Positions 52,875 through 63,015 are shown, counted from the stretch's first letter. The stretch is DNA of 64,000 nucleotides from Cognaticolwellia mytili (GCF_002104475.1 NZ_NBOF01000008.1:47054-111053), one strand, 5' to 3'. Numbers and translations are program-made. The notes: generated from the letters alone by a model not told the origin.

Positions 52875-53996
52875 TTATGTACTTTCGCTAGTCATCAAAT
52901 GCTCAACATACTCAGCAATGGCCAAGCTAGAGGTTAGTCCAGGGGAATCTATACCAAATAAGTTGATAAGCCCTTGTACTGAGTGTTGCTTTGCTGTTTG
53001 AATACAGAAATCTTTAAAGCCTTCGTTAGGAGCTTGTAATTTAGGTCGAATACCTGCGTAGTCAGGAGTTAGCTTATTGCTATCTATATCAGGAAAATAC
53101 TTACTAATTGCTGTAACAAATTCTCTTTTTAATGTTTCTGCTACTTGGTAATCAATATCTTCAATGTATTGAGTGTTGGGACCAAACTTTAATTGCCCAG
53201 CGGTATTTAAAGATGCATGAATACCTAAACCATTTGCTTCAGGTATAGGATAAATAAGCTGATTAAAAGGACTTTTTCCCTGATAACTAAAATAATGCCC
53301 GCGACAGTAATGTAATTGAGGTATTTCTGATACTGGCATATCGTTAATAGCTGTAGCAACTTCTGTGGCATATAAGCCGGCGCAATTAATAACATGCTGG
53401 CATTGCAGTTTGCTGGTTTCACCTTGGCTATCTAACACAACTGCTAACCCCGACTTATTCGCTGTTGCCGAGACGAAACGAGTTTGAGCAACAAATAGCG
53501 CGCCGTTGTGTTCGGTATCCGCAAGTAAACTCTGCATATAACTGTGAACATCAATAATGCCTGTTGACGGTGAAAGTAATGCTGCAGTTGCCGCTAACGC
53601 GGGGGTAGATTCTTGTAGTTGTTCTTTGCTTTGCCAGACCAGATCGTCAACACCGTTCAACTTTGCTTGTTTTAAAGTTTCAGCTAAATAGTTTTCTTCT
53701 TGCTTGCCATGTGCAACTAATAATTTGCCAACTTTTTTATGAGGGATGTGACGTTGCTGGCAATATTGATAAAGTAATTGTTTACCACGTACGCAGAGCT
53801 TGGCTTTTAAGCTGTTTTGCGGGTAGTAAATTCCTGCGTGGATCACTTCGCTATTGCGGCTACTGGTTTCTTCACCAAAAGTTGAGTTTTTATCTACCAA
53901 TAGAACATTTGAATATTGTTGGCTTAATCGAGCCGCTATTGCTAAACCAACCACCCCTGCGCCAATGATTAATACATCAACATTGTCCATACTCAC
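52875..53996 (-). CDS. FAD-dependent L-2-hydroxyglutarate oxidase-like enzyme
   Basis: A 373-residue DAO-family flavoprotein. The FAD-binding motif is VDVLIIGAGVVGLAIAARLS followed by LLVDKNSTFGEETSSRNSEV and IHAGIYYP, which is typical of LhgO/L2HGDH-type enzymes. HYCRGHYFSYQGK and the C-terminal GIDSPGLTSSLAIAEYV support this. It probably oxidises L-2-hydroxyglutarate or a similar hydroxy acid and feeds electrons to the quinone pool. Assignment within the family is tentative, so no symbol is given. Confidence 0.85.
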   Translation of the reverse strand: MSMDNVDVLIIGAGVVGLAIAARLSQQYSNVLLVDKNSTFGEETSSRNSEVIHAGIYYPQNSLKAKLCVRGKQLLYQYCQQRHIPHKKVGKLLVAHGKQEENYLAETLKQAKLNGVDDLVWQSKEQLQESTPALAATAALLSPSTGIIDVHSYMQSLLADTEHNGALFVAQTRFVSATANKSGLAVVLDSQGETSKLQCQHVINCAGLYATEVATAINDMPVSEIPQLHYCRGHYFSYQGKSPFNQLIYPIPEANGLGIHASLNTAGQLKFGPNTQYIEDIDYQVAETLKREFVTAISKYFPDIDSNKLTPDYAGIRPKLQAPNEGFKDFCIQTAKQHSVQGLINLFGIDSPGLTSSLAIAEYVEHLMTSEST

Positions 53997-54081
53997 TGTC
54001 CCTAATAAAACGTTTGATATTAACTATATATACCATAAACATACATGCCACAAATTGCTCATTAGGTTCACCTGTTTGGTT

Positions 54082-54915
54082 TTATGTTGCCTCAACAGGC
54101 TGTTGCGCTATTTTTAATTGTAAAATACCCAATGGAAGTTGCTGAATTAACACTTGTGAACCTAGATAAATAATCCAATTAATGTGGCTAACAATTGGAA
54201 AATAGCCTTGCCCGTGATTGCCAAAAATCCAAAACTGGCCAATTATAGCGTCAGCAACCATCGCGAGAATAAGCCCTAGTGCTGCTAACCAAATACGAAT
54301 AGGAACTTGACGCCATGATAGTGCTTTAAGCAACCATATTGCCGATACGGCCAATATACTGACCAACACAGAGTAAGATGCCGTAATAATGGTTAGTAGG
54401 GAACTGCTACCAGTAATATGCATATCGTTATAGGTATACAGCGCGATAGTCGTAGTTATTAACGCGCTAGTAATCATAAAGCCTTTTGAAAGGCCTTTGA
54501 GCGTGGCTAAGTAACTAATGGCAGCCGCAATAATAAGGTAGCCAGGAAAAAAGAATATAACTGAAGCTGCTAAGTAGCTGTGCTTTATTACGTCATCATA
54601 CTCATAGAACTGTTGGATAAAATTTCGATTAACAATGTCGCCGAAAAAACAAAGTATTAGAGAGTATAAGCACAGCCGGCTTAGCAAAAATGCTAATGAA
54701 CTTTGTTGTTGAGCAACATAACGCATGATAGCGATTGCATTGATGATGACTAACAGCATAGTCATGAGTTCGACGATACCAAATATAATACGTTCTTGGT
54801 TAGTTTGCATAACACCGAAAATACCGAAAACGGCTAATAAACTTTGAACCGCGGCGACTAACCATAAAATGACGGCAATTTTACTAAAGCGATTTAATGT
54901 TTGCTCGATAGACAT
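54082..54915 (-). CDS. Polytopic membrane protein of unknown function
   Basis: A 277-residue protein with about eight membrane helices, for example IAVILWLVAAVQSLLAVFGI, SYLAASVIFFFPGYLIIAAA and WLAALGLILAMVADAIIGQF. I do not recognise the family; the length and layout recall sensing or YhhN-like membrane proteins, but no motif supports that. A histidine-rich loop (HGQGYFPIVSHINW) lies before the last helix. It stands alone, 85 bp after the start of the flavoprotein gene in the same direction. Confidence 0.75.
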   Translation of the reverse strand: MSIEQTLNRFSKIAVILWLVAAVQSLLAVFGIFGVMQTNQERIIFGIVELMTMLLVIINAIAIMRYVAQQQSSLAFLLSRLCLYSLILCFFGDIVNRNFIQQFYEYDDVIKHSYLAASVIFFFPGYLIIAAAISYLATLKGLSKGFMITSALITTTIALYTYNDMHITGSSSLLTIITASYSVLVSILAVSAIWLLKALSWRQVPIRIWLAALGLILAMVADAIIGQFWIFGNHGQGYFPIVSHINWIIYLGSQVLIQQLPLGILQLKIAQQPVEAT

Positions 54916-55046
54916 GAACCCTCAACTTGTTTCAGTTATTTTTGTTTTAGCTATTAATGTTCTTTACCAACAGAACGGTGAATAGCTTGATTTTCAAACG
55001 ATATACTCTGCCATGAATTTAATAGTGCTAATAAAATTTTGGCAAT

Positions 55047-55072
55047 AAAAAAGCCTTACCGAAGTAAGGCTT
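55047..55072 (-). terminator. UUCG-tetraloop terminator, minus strand
   Basis: On the minus strand AAGCCTTAC-TTCG-GTAAGGCTT forms a perfect 9-bp stem with a C(UUCG)G loop, followed by six U. No minus-strand gene precedes it. Confidence 0.85.
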
Positions 55073-55153
55073 GAAATGCTCGCTGTATGGTCTAGTTTAA
55101 CTAGCTTCTTTTTGTTTGTTTCTTTATTTTTATTATTGTTTTTCTGTAGCGCG
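55047..55153 (-). ncRNA. Candidate short RNA with stable-RNA-type promoter
   Basis: Bounds are inferred from a sigma-70 promoter (55160-55188) and an intrinsic terminator. The predicted transcript is about 105 nt: a GC start, an A-rich single-stranded stretch, a small CTAGTT/AACTAG palindrome, and the terminator hairpin. No tRNA fold is visible. It could be a regulatory RNA or the leftover leader and terminator of a lost tRNA unit. Confidence 0.4.
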
Positions 55154-55159
55154 GGACAA

Positions 55160-55188
55160 TTTATAGCAAAGGCTTTTTCATGGTGCAA
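55160..55188 (-). promoter_or_regulatory. Sigma-70 promoter with GC-rich discriminator
   Basis: On the minus strand TTGCAC (55188-55183) and TATAAA (55165-55160) are 17 bp apart. The bases after the -10 read TTGTCCCGCGC, a GC-rich discriminator like those of stringently controlled tRNA and rRNA promoters. Confidence 0.6.
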
Positions 55189-55478
55189 CAACTTTAATAG
55201 AGCATATATTCCACGAATTTATTCGTATATAAGGTATTAATGACAGTGGTGAGAATCTAAAAAAAGTGCTTTTGGCTCAGAGAATGTCTTGAAATTTGAA
55301 TGGGCAAAGGCCTACTCAATGGCTATAGGTTTTATAAGTTGTAAAAAAAATGTTATCTATCAATGTCTAAAGGAAAATATTAAATAAGAAAAAGATTTTC
55401 TGTGCTCCACTTTAGAGATTGTAAGGTTGATGGAAGGCAATGAAATATAAGAAAAAAATTGTAAAATAAGCTGACACA

Positions 55479-55535
55479 AATAATAAATTTATTTAAAAAA
55501 ATAATTTAATTATTTTTTTAAATAAATTTATTATT
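55479..55535. repeat. Perfect 57-bp all-AT palindrome
   Basis: Arms of 28 bp (55479-55506 and 55508-55535) are exact reverse complements around a single central T at 55507. Every base is A or T. It can form a long hairpin or cruciform 230 bp before hemE. Confidence 0.95.
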
Positions 55536-55767
55536 ATGCTTTTGACGATGATTCGTCGAGTAAATACCAGTGTGATTAATCTCATCAATAAGGAGAGAGT
55601 GTTAGCATAAAGTGAATAATTATCATCGCGCACTTACTCTTTTGTCACAAAACTTAGTTAAAAAATAGCTTTAGAGTAGAAGAGCTGGTCTAGATTTGAT
55701 TTGGGACATAGATCAATAAATTTTGAAGTGCTAGAATGCGCCCATATTATAGCGGAGAAGAATTTTC

Positions 55768-56835
55768 ATGACTGAATTAAAAAATGATACTTATTTGCGC
55801 GCATTATTGCGACAACCTGTTGATTACACCCCTGTATGGATGATGCGTCAAGCTGGTCGCTATTTGCCTGAGTATCGTGCCGTGCGTAAAGACGCTGGCG
55901 ATTTTATGAGTGTTTGTCGCGATGCTGACCTAGCATGTGAAGTAACTATTCAACCTTTACGTCGTTTTCCGCTTGATGCTGCAATTCTATTCAGCGATAT
56001 TTTAACTATTCCTGATGCCATGGGTTTAGGGCTTTATTTTGAAACAGGTGAAGGCCCTAAGTTTCAACGTCCAATTACTTGCAAAGCTGACGTAGATAAA
56101 ATTGGCATTCCTGATCCAGAAGGTGAATTGCAGTATGTGATGAATGCAGTTCGTACTATAAAGAAAGAACTTAATGGTGACGTACCATTAATTGGCTTTT
56201 CTGGCAGCCCTTGGACACTCGCTACTTATATGATTGAAGGTGGTAGTTCGAAAGGTTTCACTAAGATTAAAAAAATGATGTTTTCTGAGCCGCAAACCTT
56301 ACACTTGTTGCTTGATAAATTGGCTGATTCAGTTATTTTATACTTAAATGCACAAATCGCTGCTGGCGCTCAGTCTGTGATGGTATTTGATACTTGGGGT
56401 GGTGTACTTTCTCCACGAGATTATAAAGAATTCTCATTACAATATATGGCTAAAATTGTTGATGGATTAACGCGTCATAATGACGGCCGTCAGGTTCCAG
56501 TAACCTTATTTACCAAAAATGGCGGTATGTGGTTGGAGGATATTGCGGCGACGGGTTGTGATGCTGTTGGTCTTGATTGGACAATTGATATTGAAAACGC
56601 TAAGGCCCGCGTTGGTGATAAAGTAGCGTTACAAGGTAATATGGACCCATCGATGCTATATGCACCAATGCCACGTATTGAACAAGAAGTTTCTAAAATA
56701 TTAACCGGCTTTGGTGAAGGTGGAACAGGTCATGTATTTAATTTAGGCCATGGTATTCACCCTGATGTTAACCCTGAGCATGCTGGGCATTTTATTGAAT
56801 CAGTGCATCGCTTAAGTAAACCATTTCATAAATAA
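55768..56835 (+). CDS. hemE: Uroporphyrinogen decarboxylase
   Basis: A 355-residue cytoplasmic heme-biosynthesis enzyme that converts uroporphyrinogen III to coproporphyrinogen III. The family signatures are present: [20 protein letters not shown], the substrate site [45 protein letters not shown] and the C-terminal [15 protein letters not shown]. The length is usual. It stands alone with a terminator directly downstream. Confidence 0.98.
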   Translation: MTELKNDTYLRALLRQPVDYTPVWMMRQAGRYLPEYRAVRKDAGDFMSVCRDADLACEVTIQPLRRFPLDAAILFSDILTIPDAMGLGLYFETGEGPKFQRPITCKADVDKIGIPDPEGELQYVMNAVRTIKKELNGDVPLIGFSGSPWTLATYMIEGGSSKGFTKIKKMMFSEPQTLHLLLDKLADSVILYLNAQIAAGAQSVMVFDTWGGVLSPRDYKEFSLQYMAKIVDGLTRHNDGRQVPVTLFTKNGGMWLEDIAATGCDAVGLDWTIDIENAKARVGDKVALQGNMDPSMLYAPMPRIEQEVSKILTGFGEGGTGHVFNLGHGIHPDVNPEHAGHFIESVHRLSKPFHK

Positions 56836-56885
56836 ATTGTAACTTTAGCTTGGTAGTCAATGTGTAACCAGATGAGTTATTTTAT

Positions 56886-56912
56886 AAAAAGGAGCTGAAG
56901 GCTCCTTTTTTA
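56886..56912 (+). terminator. Terminator of hemE
   Basis: AAAAAGGAGC and GCTCCTTTTT form a strong stem with a T-run about 50 bp after the hemE stop. Confidence 0.9.
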
Positions 56913-57067
56913 TGCGTTAAACTTTGTGATTTTTTTCTGAAACGCCCTTAAACTCTAAAGAGGTGGCTGTCTGCTAACTTCAATACTAGATGTATCCTAT
57001 TGCATTTGGTTATTACTTTTGGATTAAGGTATGCTTTAGGTATAACTGGTTTTTTATGGATAATTTA

Positions 57068-57538
57068 ATGACAATAAATAATAAATTTTTATCGGTATTA
57101 GCAATTACCTTATTACTCAGCGCTTGCGGTAGTAACTCGACTAATGAAGAAACAGAAAAGGCAGCGATAGCTGATAGCGCAATGAAAAAAGAACTTACTG
57201 ATAGTAACGCTAAACAAGAAGTAATAGAGCTTGCTGCTACGTCAATTAATGCTGAAAAATTGACCGAACATAAAATAAAAGATGAATTTAGTAGTTGGCA
57301 ACGTGGTCGTGTACAGTTTTTAAATTTAGAGGGCGGGTTTTATGGCATTATTACTGATTCAGGTAAGAAAGTTTTACCAATGAATATGGCAAAGGAATTT
57401 GCTCAAAATGGTGCTATCGTCCGATTTAAAGGTAGAGTAAAAAATGTTATGACTATTCAACAATGGGGCACACCTCTGACTATTACGGAAATTGAGTTGA
57501 TTAAACCAGGTAATAAAATTAATGATGCTGATATGTAG
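57068..57538 (+). CDS. Hypothetical lipoprotein
   Basis: A 156-residue protein: MTINNKFLSVLAITLLLSAC is a clean lipoprotein signal. The mature part has an acidic helix-rich start, then a small beta domain (GRVQFLNLEGGFYGIITDSG, GAIVRFKGRVKNVMTIQQWG, TPLTITEIELIKPG) that looks OB-like. I do not recognise the family. An ATG 12 bases earlier is also possible; a longer frame from 56990 would spoil the signal peptide. Confidence 0.78.
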   Translation: MTINNKFLSVLAITLLLSACGSNSTNEETEKAAIADSAMKKELTDSNAKQEVIELAATSINAEKLTEHKIKDEFSSWQRGRVQFLNLEGGFYGIITDSGKKVLPMNMAKEFAQNGAIVRFKGRVKNVMTIQQWGTPLTITEIELIKPGNKINDADM

Positions 57539-57544
57539 TAATCA

Positions 57545-58036
57545 TTAATGGCAGGTTAGTGGTTGTGTTAATAAGGTCAAGGTTCTACCGCTATCACTGA
57601 TGTGTATCTGGTATAAGTTGCGAAATTCTTTTTCTGTAATCCCTGCCACATCTGATTCACTTAATAACGCTGATAATTGTGGTGTAGTATTGCTATGACC
57701 CACAATCAAAACATTTTTTTTCTGTTTTAATATTTTTTTTGAAAATTTAGCTAACTTCGTTGGTGAATAATGCTCAACAGCCAAGCCTTGCTGTTGAGCT
57801 GTTGGTGCTGCCGTTGCCATCGTTCGGTTGTATTGTGTGCTATAAACCCCTTCGATGTTAACTTTTTCTAATATACTCGCCAATTGCTGCGCTCGTTGCG
57901 CACCACAATCTGTAAGTTTTGGGTCTTTTGATCCACTTTGCTTTTCGGCGTGACGAGTTAAGTAAATAGTAAAATCATCACTTGCGTGAGCTGTAAATAC
58001 TTCTAACAATAAAATGAGTAGTAAGCTATGTTTCAT
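57545..58036 (-). CDS. Exported SixA-like histidine phosphatase
   Basis: A 163-residue protein of the histidine phosphatase superfamily. A signal peptide (HSLLLILLLEVFTAHA-SDD) is followed by the catalytic motif IYLTRHAEKQ with the phospho-accepting His, GVYSTQYNRTMATAAPTA and the second His in IVGHSNTTPQL. The exported location argues against a SixA role on phosphorelay proteins; the substrate is unknown. I start it at 58036, where the signal peptide begins. Confidence 0.87.
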   Translation of the reverse strand: MKHSLLLILLLEVFTAHASDDFTIYLTRHAEKQSGSKDPKLTDCGAQRAQQLASILEKVNIEGVYSTQYNRTMATAAPTAQQQGLAVEHYSPTKLAKFSKKILKQKKNVLIVGHSNTTPQLSALLSESDVAGITEKEFRNLYQIHISDSGRTLTLLTQPLTCH

Positions 58037-58142
58037 AATTTTCTCTAGTTCAGCATGATTCAAGAGGTTTGAAGTAGTTGATAGCTGAAGCCAATAATGA
58101 GCAAAATTTGACAGAATAAAGCCATACTTTGCTCAATTTTAG

Positions 58143-59579
58143 TTAAAACAACCGGTTTAAACCATTTAATGCGGCAACACGGAAGGCTTCTGCCATAGTT
58201 GGGTAGTTAAAAGTGGTTTCAACAAAGTACTCTATAGTATTGCCGCCATTGGTTTGTTGCATAATCGCCTGACCGATGTGAATGATTTCAGCAGCATTTT
58301 CACCAAAGCAGTGAATGCCTAAAATCTCTTTAGTCTCACGATGGAATAGGATCTTCAAAGAACCAACTAAGTTATTTGAAATTTGCGCTCTTGCTAAATG
58401 TTTAAATTGCGCACGGCCGACTTCGTAAGGAATTTTTGCTTCTGTCAACTCTTGCTCGGTTTTACCGACAGAACTGATTTCAGGAATGGTATAGATACCG
58501 GTTGGGATATCAACCGTAAGTTTAGCTTTACCATTACCATTAAGCATGGCACTGGCACAAATTCGCCCTTGATCAAATGCCGCACTAGCTAAACTTGGGT
58601 AACCGATAACGTCACCAACGGCAAAAATTCCTTCAACTTCAGTTTCGTATGCTTCATTAACTTTTAATTGCCCGCGACCATCAGCTTTTAACCCTGCATT
58701 TTCAAGCTTTAAATCAGCAGTATTACCTGTTCTGCCATTAGCAAATAGTAAACAATCAGCACGCATTTTTTTACCTGACTCTAAATGAACAATGACCGAA
58801 TTCTCACTTGCCTCAACGCGTTGAACTTGTTCTCCGTGACGAATAACAACGCCATTATTCCATAAGTGATAGCTTAAGGAGTCTGACATTTCATCATCTA
58901 AAAATGATAACAGGCGATCACGGGTATTGATTAAGTCAACTTTTACACCGAGTCCTCTAAATATTGAAGCGTATTCACTACCTATAACACCAGCACCATA
59001 AATAATAATATGCCTTGGAGAGTGTTCAAGTGATAAAATACTGTCTGAGTCGTATACGCGTGGATGTGAAAAATCAACATCATTAGGGTGGTATGGTCTA
59101 GAACCAGTTGCAATAACTATTTGCTTCGCTGTAATCGTATCAATAGAGCCATCAGTACGTAATATCTGAATTGTGTTCGTATCAATGAATGAGGCTTCAC
59201 CATGAAAATGTTCGACCTGATTTCGATTATAAAAACCACTACGTAAATTTACTTGTTTTCTAATGACAGCTGATGCATGACTGAGAATATCTTGAAAGGT
59301 TAACTGTTTAGCGTTCTGGCCAGCATTAAATAAGGGATTGGAATTATATTCAATTAGGCGACTTACCGATTGTCGTAATGCTTTTGAAGGAATAGTGCCC
59401 CAGTGAGTACAACCACCGCCTACACTATGATAGCGCTCAATAATAGCAACTTTTTTATCGCGCTTTGCCAAATTCATTGCAGCGCCTTCACCACCAGGCC
59501 CAGTGCCAATTATAATGGCATCGAAATCGTAATTTTTAGTGGCTTGACTGGTCGTCTTTTTTTTTGTTTGAGTACTCAA
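58143..59579 (-). CDS. sthA: Soluble pyridine nucleotide transhydrogenase
   Basis: A 478-residue flavoprotein that balances NADPH and NAD+. FAD motif [20 protein letters not shown], then [18 protein letters not shown], where only one Cys of the usual redox pair of this fold is left, as is normal for SthA. NAD motif [20 protein letters not shown] and a late FAD motif [20 protein letters not shown]. The C-terminal dimer domain ends in [10 protein letters not shown]. The gene is monocistronic. Confidence 0.96.
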   Translation of the reverse strand: MSTQTKKKTTSQATKNYDFDAIIIGTGPGGEGAAMNLAKRDKKVAIIERYHSVGGGCTHWGTIPSKALRQSVSRLIEYNSNPLFNAGQNAKQLTFQDILSHASAVIRKQVNLRSGFYNRNQVEHFHGEASFIDTNTIQILRTDGSIDTITAKQIVIATGSRPYHPNDVDFSHPRVYDSDSILSLEHSPRHIIIYGAGVIGSEYASIFRGLGVKVDLINTRDRLLSFLDDEMSDSLSYHLWNNGVVIRHGEQVQRVEASENSVIVHLESGKKMRADCLLFANGRTGNTADLKLENAGLKADGRGQLKVNEAYETEVEGIFAVGDVIGYPSLASAAFDQGRICASAMLNGNGKAKLTVDIPTGIYTIPEISSVGKTEQELTEAKIPYEVGRAQFKHLARAQISNNLVGSLKILFHRETKEILGIHCFGENAAEIIHIGQAIMQQTNGGNTIEYFVETTFNYPTMAEAFRVAALNGLNRLF

Positions 59580-59648
59580 TGATAAACCTTTTTAATTCCT
59601 GCCATGATAAGAAAATTTTAGCAGGAATTAAAACCAAGGTAACTGTTT

Positions 59649-60767
59649 TTATGCTAGTTTTTCTACCATATTTTGCCAACTGAGCCTTTGTTCGGCTAAA
59701 AGTTGCTTAATCTCTTGATATTGTATCATTGCTTCTGAGCTTTCAACATCTGCAATAAGTTGATCACGTTTACCGGCAAGTAAGGCTTTACGGGCTGCGT
59801 AAAAAGCATTCACCTTATTAATCAATTCGTCGTATTCTTGTTGTAAACGCTCAAGAAGTTGCTCTGCATCAGGGTGCATAGCAATTTTTTCTTGGCTACG
59901 CAGTAATATCATCGACAAACGAGCTTTTTCAATTTTATCTTCAGGTGTCACACGCAACTTAGACGTAAGCTTTAAATGTTCACAGCCTTTAATTAACCAT
60001 TTTGTTGGATCAAACTGCCACCAGCGAATGCCGTTGCGATAATCATTTTCAAAAATATGATGGAAGTTATGGTAACCCTCACCAAAGGTGAAGAAAGCTA
60101 GAAAACCATTGTCACGAGCGGTGTTTTTTTCGGTGTAAGTTTGCTTGCCCCAAATATGTGCTAAAGAATTAATAAAAAATGTTGTGTGATGGCTTAACAC
60201 TAGCCTTAAGAAACCAACTAAAAGTAGGCTGCTAATAATATCACCATGCCATATACCAAATAATAGTGGTACACCGAAGTTCATCAAAATGGTGAGTAGT
60301 AAATAATATTTATGCTGCCAAACCACGATAGGATCTTTTTGTAGATCACGAACATTTTCATAATTATTATAACGCTCTGGCTGATAATCTCTAATCATCC
60401 AACCAATATGTGAATGCCAAAACCCCATTTTTGCTGAATAAGGATCAACATGATTCTTATCTACATGTTTGTGATGAATGCGGTGATCTGAAGACCAATG
60501 CAAAGCACTGTTTTGAAGTGCAAATGCCCCTCCTAATGCGTAAATAAAACGCAATGACCAGTGTGCTTGATAAGTTTTGTGAGACCATAACCTATGATAA
60601 CCAGCAGTGATTGACATACCGCAGTAAATAAAGCAAATAATAGCCATGATAATTTCAGCTACATCAAAGCCATGGGTGAAAGCTCGGTAAGGCACTGCTA
60701 CCACGGCGAATAAAAATGTGATGCTAAATACAAAAACATTTAGCCAAATTACAGGAGGTTTGTTCAT
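59649..60767 (-). CDS. Membrane delta-9 fatty acyl desaturase
   Basis: A 372-residue membrane di-iron desaturase. The three histidine boxes are GYHRLWSHK, DHRIHHKHVD and EGYHNFHHIF, with four membrane helices and a C-terminal coiled coil (about 310-372). It places a cis double bond in acyl-CoA chains, which suits membrane fluidity in the cold. I start it at 60767 (MNKPPVIWLN) behind GGAAG; the longer frame would include the FabR-type operator at 60802-60819. Confidence 0.95.
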   Translation of the reverse strand: MNKPPVIWLNVFVFSITFLFAVVAVPYRAFTHGFDVAEIIMAIICFIYCGMSITAGYHRLWSHKTYQAHWSLRFIYALGGAFALQNSALHWSSDHRIHHKHVDKNHVDPYSAKMGFWHSHIGWMIRDYQPERYNNYENVRDLQKDPIVVWQHKYYLLLTILMNFGVPLLFGIWHGDIISSLLLVGFLRLVLSHHTTFFINSLAHIWGKQTYTEKNTARDNGFLAFFTFGEGYHNFHHIFENDYRNGIRWWQFDPTKWLIKGCEHLKLTSKLRVTPEDKIEKARLSMILLRSQEKIAMHPDAEQLLERLQQEYDELINKVNAFYAARKALLAGKRDQLIADVESSEAMIQYQEIKQLLAEQRLSWQNMVEKLA

Positions 60768-60801
60768 CGGTCTTCCATTTAGGGTTAAACACCAAATTTT
60801 C

Positions 60802-60819
60802 AGTGTACAGATGTACGCT
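60802..60819. promoter_or_regulatory. FabR-type operator upstream of the desaturase
   Basis: AGTGTACAGATGTACGCT is palindromic apart from one position and matches the FabR/DesT operator AGCGTACA-N2-TGTACGCT as I know it. It lies 35 bp before the desaturase start, and fabR is the next, divergent gene. Confidence 0.85.
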
Positions 60820-60963
60820 ATTTTAGCTTCACTCAACGCGGAGTCAAGTTTTGTTTGGGTAATGTTAATTTACAAAAAATTCAAACTAGAGACATTTGTC
60901 GTTGATTAACGTCAATTTGCTAGCAATATTAGCGCTTTTCAGTATCATACCAACTAGCTTTGT

Positions 60964-61008
60964 ACTCAAGCCACTTGAAACTGCATCTTCAAGTTGTTTG
61001 GCTATAGT
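60964..61008. repeat. Imperfect inverted repeat before fabR
   Basis: ACTCAAGCCACTTGAAA (60964-60980) faces CTTCAAGTTGTTTGGCTATAG (from 60987), which pairs with it with gaps. It resembles AT-rich dispersed palindromes seen in this order. Confidence 0.35.
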
Positions 61009-61030
61009 TTGAAATAATTATTAGGTATTA

Positions 61031-61690
61031 ATGGTCATGAGCGGAATTCGAGCACTGCAGAAAGAAAAAACCCGTCGACAATTGATTGATGCGGCACTGG
61101 GGCAACTCAGTAGTGAGCGAAGCTTTTCTAGCTTGAGTCTGCGAGAAGTTGCAAAAGAAGCAGGCTTAGCACCGACATCATTTTATCGCCATTTTGGTGA
61201 TATGGATGAATTAGGGTTAACGCTTGTCGACGAAGCGGGTTTAACTTTGCGGCAATTGATGCGACAGGCAAGGCAACGTATCGCAAAGGGAGGATCAGTT
61301 ATTCAAATATCTGTACTTACCTTTATGGAATTTATAGAGAGTAATGGTAATATTTTTAGGTTGTTATTACGTGAGCGTTCAGGAACATCTGCTGCATTTC
61401 GTGCTGCGGTGAATAGAGAGATCCGCTATTTTACGCTTGAGTTATGTGATTATTTGCAACAAGCTAATAAACTAGATGCTGAAGTAGCCTATTTACAAGC
61501 CAATGCCGCAGTTACCATCGTGTTTAGTGCCGGCTCTGATGCTTTAGATTGCGATAAAAAAGATTTAGAAGAATTAGCACTACGAACAATTAAGCAGTTA
61601 AGATTTATTGCTCGTGGTGCATTTGAATTTGGTTTACGTAGTGAAGTCCGTATAGAGGCCCGTAGAAAAGTTAAAGGCGAGTTAAAATAA
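61031..61690 (+). CDS. fabR: TetR-type unsaturated fatty acid regulator FabR
   Basis: A 219-residue TetR-family repressor. It is close to E. coli Fab[19 protein letters not shown], the helix-turn-helix [40 protein letters not shown] and [15 protein letters not shown]. FabR represses unsaturated fatty acid genes according to acyl chain state. The starts at 61031 and 61037 are both possible. It overlaps the end of the convergent trmA gene by 20 bp. Confidence 0.95.
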   Translation: MVMSGIRALQKEKTRRQLIDAALGQLSSERSFSSLSLREVAKEAGLAPTSFYRHFGDMDELGLTLVDEAGLTLRQLMRQARQRIAKGGSVIQISVLTFMEFIESNGNIFRLLLRERSGTSAAFRAAVNREIRYFTLELCDYLQQANKLDAEVAYLQANAAVTIVFSAGSDALDCDKKDLEELALRTIKQLRFIARGAFEFGLRSEVRIEARRKVKGELK

Positions 61691-62765
61691 CTCCCGTTTC
61701 AATATGGTGGGTATATGGAAATTGATCGAATAAAGCAAAGTGCTCAATTTTATGAGTTTTTACTAATTCGATCAGATTGTTGCGTAATGTTTCAGGGTTA
61801 CAAGAAATATAGATAATACGCTCAAATCGGCTGATCAATTCGACACTATCAGGATCGAGTCCTGCACGTGGCGGATCAACAAGTACCGTCTGATATTTAT
61901 AGCTAGTTAAATCGAATCCTTCTAACCGACGAAAAACTCGCTCACCATTCATCGCTTGACTAAAATCCTCACTTGCCATCCTAACAATATCGACATTTTT
62001 TAATTTGTTAGCGGCGATATTTACTTGTGCAGACTTTACAGATGATTTTGAAATCTCAGTACCAAGCACTCGATCAAAGTTTTCTGCGAGTGCCATACCG
62101 AAGTTACCGTTACCACAATAAAGCTCGATTAAATCGCCACCTGTGTTTTTGGTTGCTTGTTGTGTCCACAACAACATTTTTTCGTTTACGATAGCGTTTG
62201 GTTGAGTGAAGCTATTTTCCACCTGTTGGTAATGAAATTGTTTATCGCCAACCGTTAATGTTTCCATCACAAAGTCTTTATTAAGTATAACTTTTTGCTT
62301 GCGGGCTCGACCAATAATATCAACGGGGGCTATAGCACTAAGGCGCAACTTTAATTGCTCTGCTTGTTCAACCCACTCATCATCCAATTGCTTATGATAA
62401 AGCAAGCTAACTAATACTTCGCCACTGATCGTCGAAAGAAAGTCCACTTGAAATAAACGCTGGCGTAAAACTTCTCTATCTTTTATATCGAGAAGTAAAG
62501 CAGACATAAACTGGTTTATTAATGTGCTTGCTACCGGGAAATCATCAACACGAAATTTTTGTTTGGTCTTGCTATCAAACATAATGTAATACAAATCATC
62601 ACCTTCATGCCATACTCTAAACTCCGCGCGTTGACGGTAGTTAAGTGTAGGTGAAGTAAATATTTCGAATTTCGGTAAATCAAATTGAGCAAAATCTGTC
62701 GCAATAGATTGTTGTTTTTCATCAAGCTGCTGCTGGTAGTTGTCTGGGTGAATATGGCTAAACAT
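61671..62765 (-). CDS. trmA: tRNA (uracil-54-C5)-methyltransferase TrmA
   Basis: A 364-residue SAM enzyme that makes ribothymidine 54 in tRNA. Motifs: [19 protein letters not shown] (SAM), [14 protein letters not shown], and the catalytic Cys in [15 protein letters not shown]. It begins [17 protein letters not shown] like TrmA and has no iron-sulfur cysteine cluster. The neighbourhood fabR-trmA is conserved in gammaproteobacteria. Confidence 0.96.
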   Translation of the reverse strand: MFSHIHPDNYQQQLDEKQQSIATDFAQFDLPKFEIFTSPTLNYRQRAEFRVWHEGDDLYYIMFDSKTKQKFRVDDFPVASTLINQFMSALLLDIKDREVLRQRLFQVDFLSTISGEVLVSLLYHKQLDDEWVEQAEQLKLRLSAIAPVDIIGRARKQKVILNKDFVMETLTVGDKQFHYQQVENSFTQPNAIVNEKMLLWTQQATKNTGGDLIELYCGNGNFGMALAENFDRVLGTEISKSSVKSAQVNIAANKLKNVDIVRMASEDFSQAMNGERVFRRLEGFDLTSYKYQTVLVDPPRAGLDPDSVELISRFERIIYISCNPETLRNNLIELVKTHKIEHFALFDQFPYTHHIETGVILTRL

Positions 62766-62965
62766 TGAATTACCTTGCTTATAGTGAAGCGAATGATGAT
62801 ATAAAGGCGCCGATTTTAGCGATTGCTCAGTTTTTGTCTACTAATTAGTATCAATATTTTAGGATAAATTACACTTAAGAGATAGTTCGTAGGGGAAGGC
62901 ATGTTCGTTAACTGCTAACAATGCGGTTTTTAGCGTTGGCAATCGATGGATTTAAATAAGTGCTA

Positions 62966-62999
62966 TTATATAAAGCCCACAATAGTGGGCTTTATATAA
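62966..62999. terminator. Terminator after the RRM gene
   Basis: TTATATAAAGCCCAC (62966-62980) and 62985-62999 form a perfect 15-bp stem with loop AATA, just after the minus-strand RRM gene. Confidence 0.85.
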
Positions 63000-63015
63000 A
63001 GTATGATAAATATTT

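Larger units (their letters stand above)
54916..55767. other. 850-bp non-coding region upstream of hemE
   Basis: No plausible gene. The region holds a minus-strand promoter and terminator that delimit a candidate short RNA (55047-55153), a perfect 57-bp AT palindrome (55479-55535) and the hemE promoter near its right end. A minus-strand 65-codon frame (54994-55191) runs through the terminator and is rejected. Confidence 0.6.

Noticed and set aside
53663..54117. Plus-strand frames opposite the flavoprotein gene
   Set aside because: They are antisense to a well-supported oxidase gene and have no domain or start signal.
54994..55191. 65-codon minus-strand frame upstream of the unknown membrane gene
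   Set aside because: It reads through a strong terminator and a promoter, and its composition is that of AT-rich spacer DNA.
55690..55725. FNR-like TTGAT...ATCAA pair before hemE
   Set aside because: The half sites are 11 bp apart instead of 4, which does not fit an FNR or CRP dimer.
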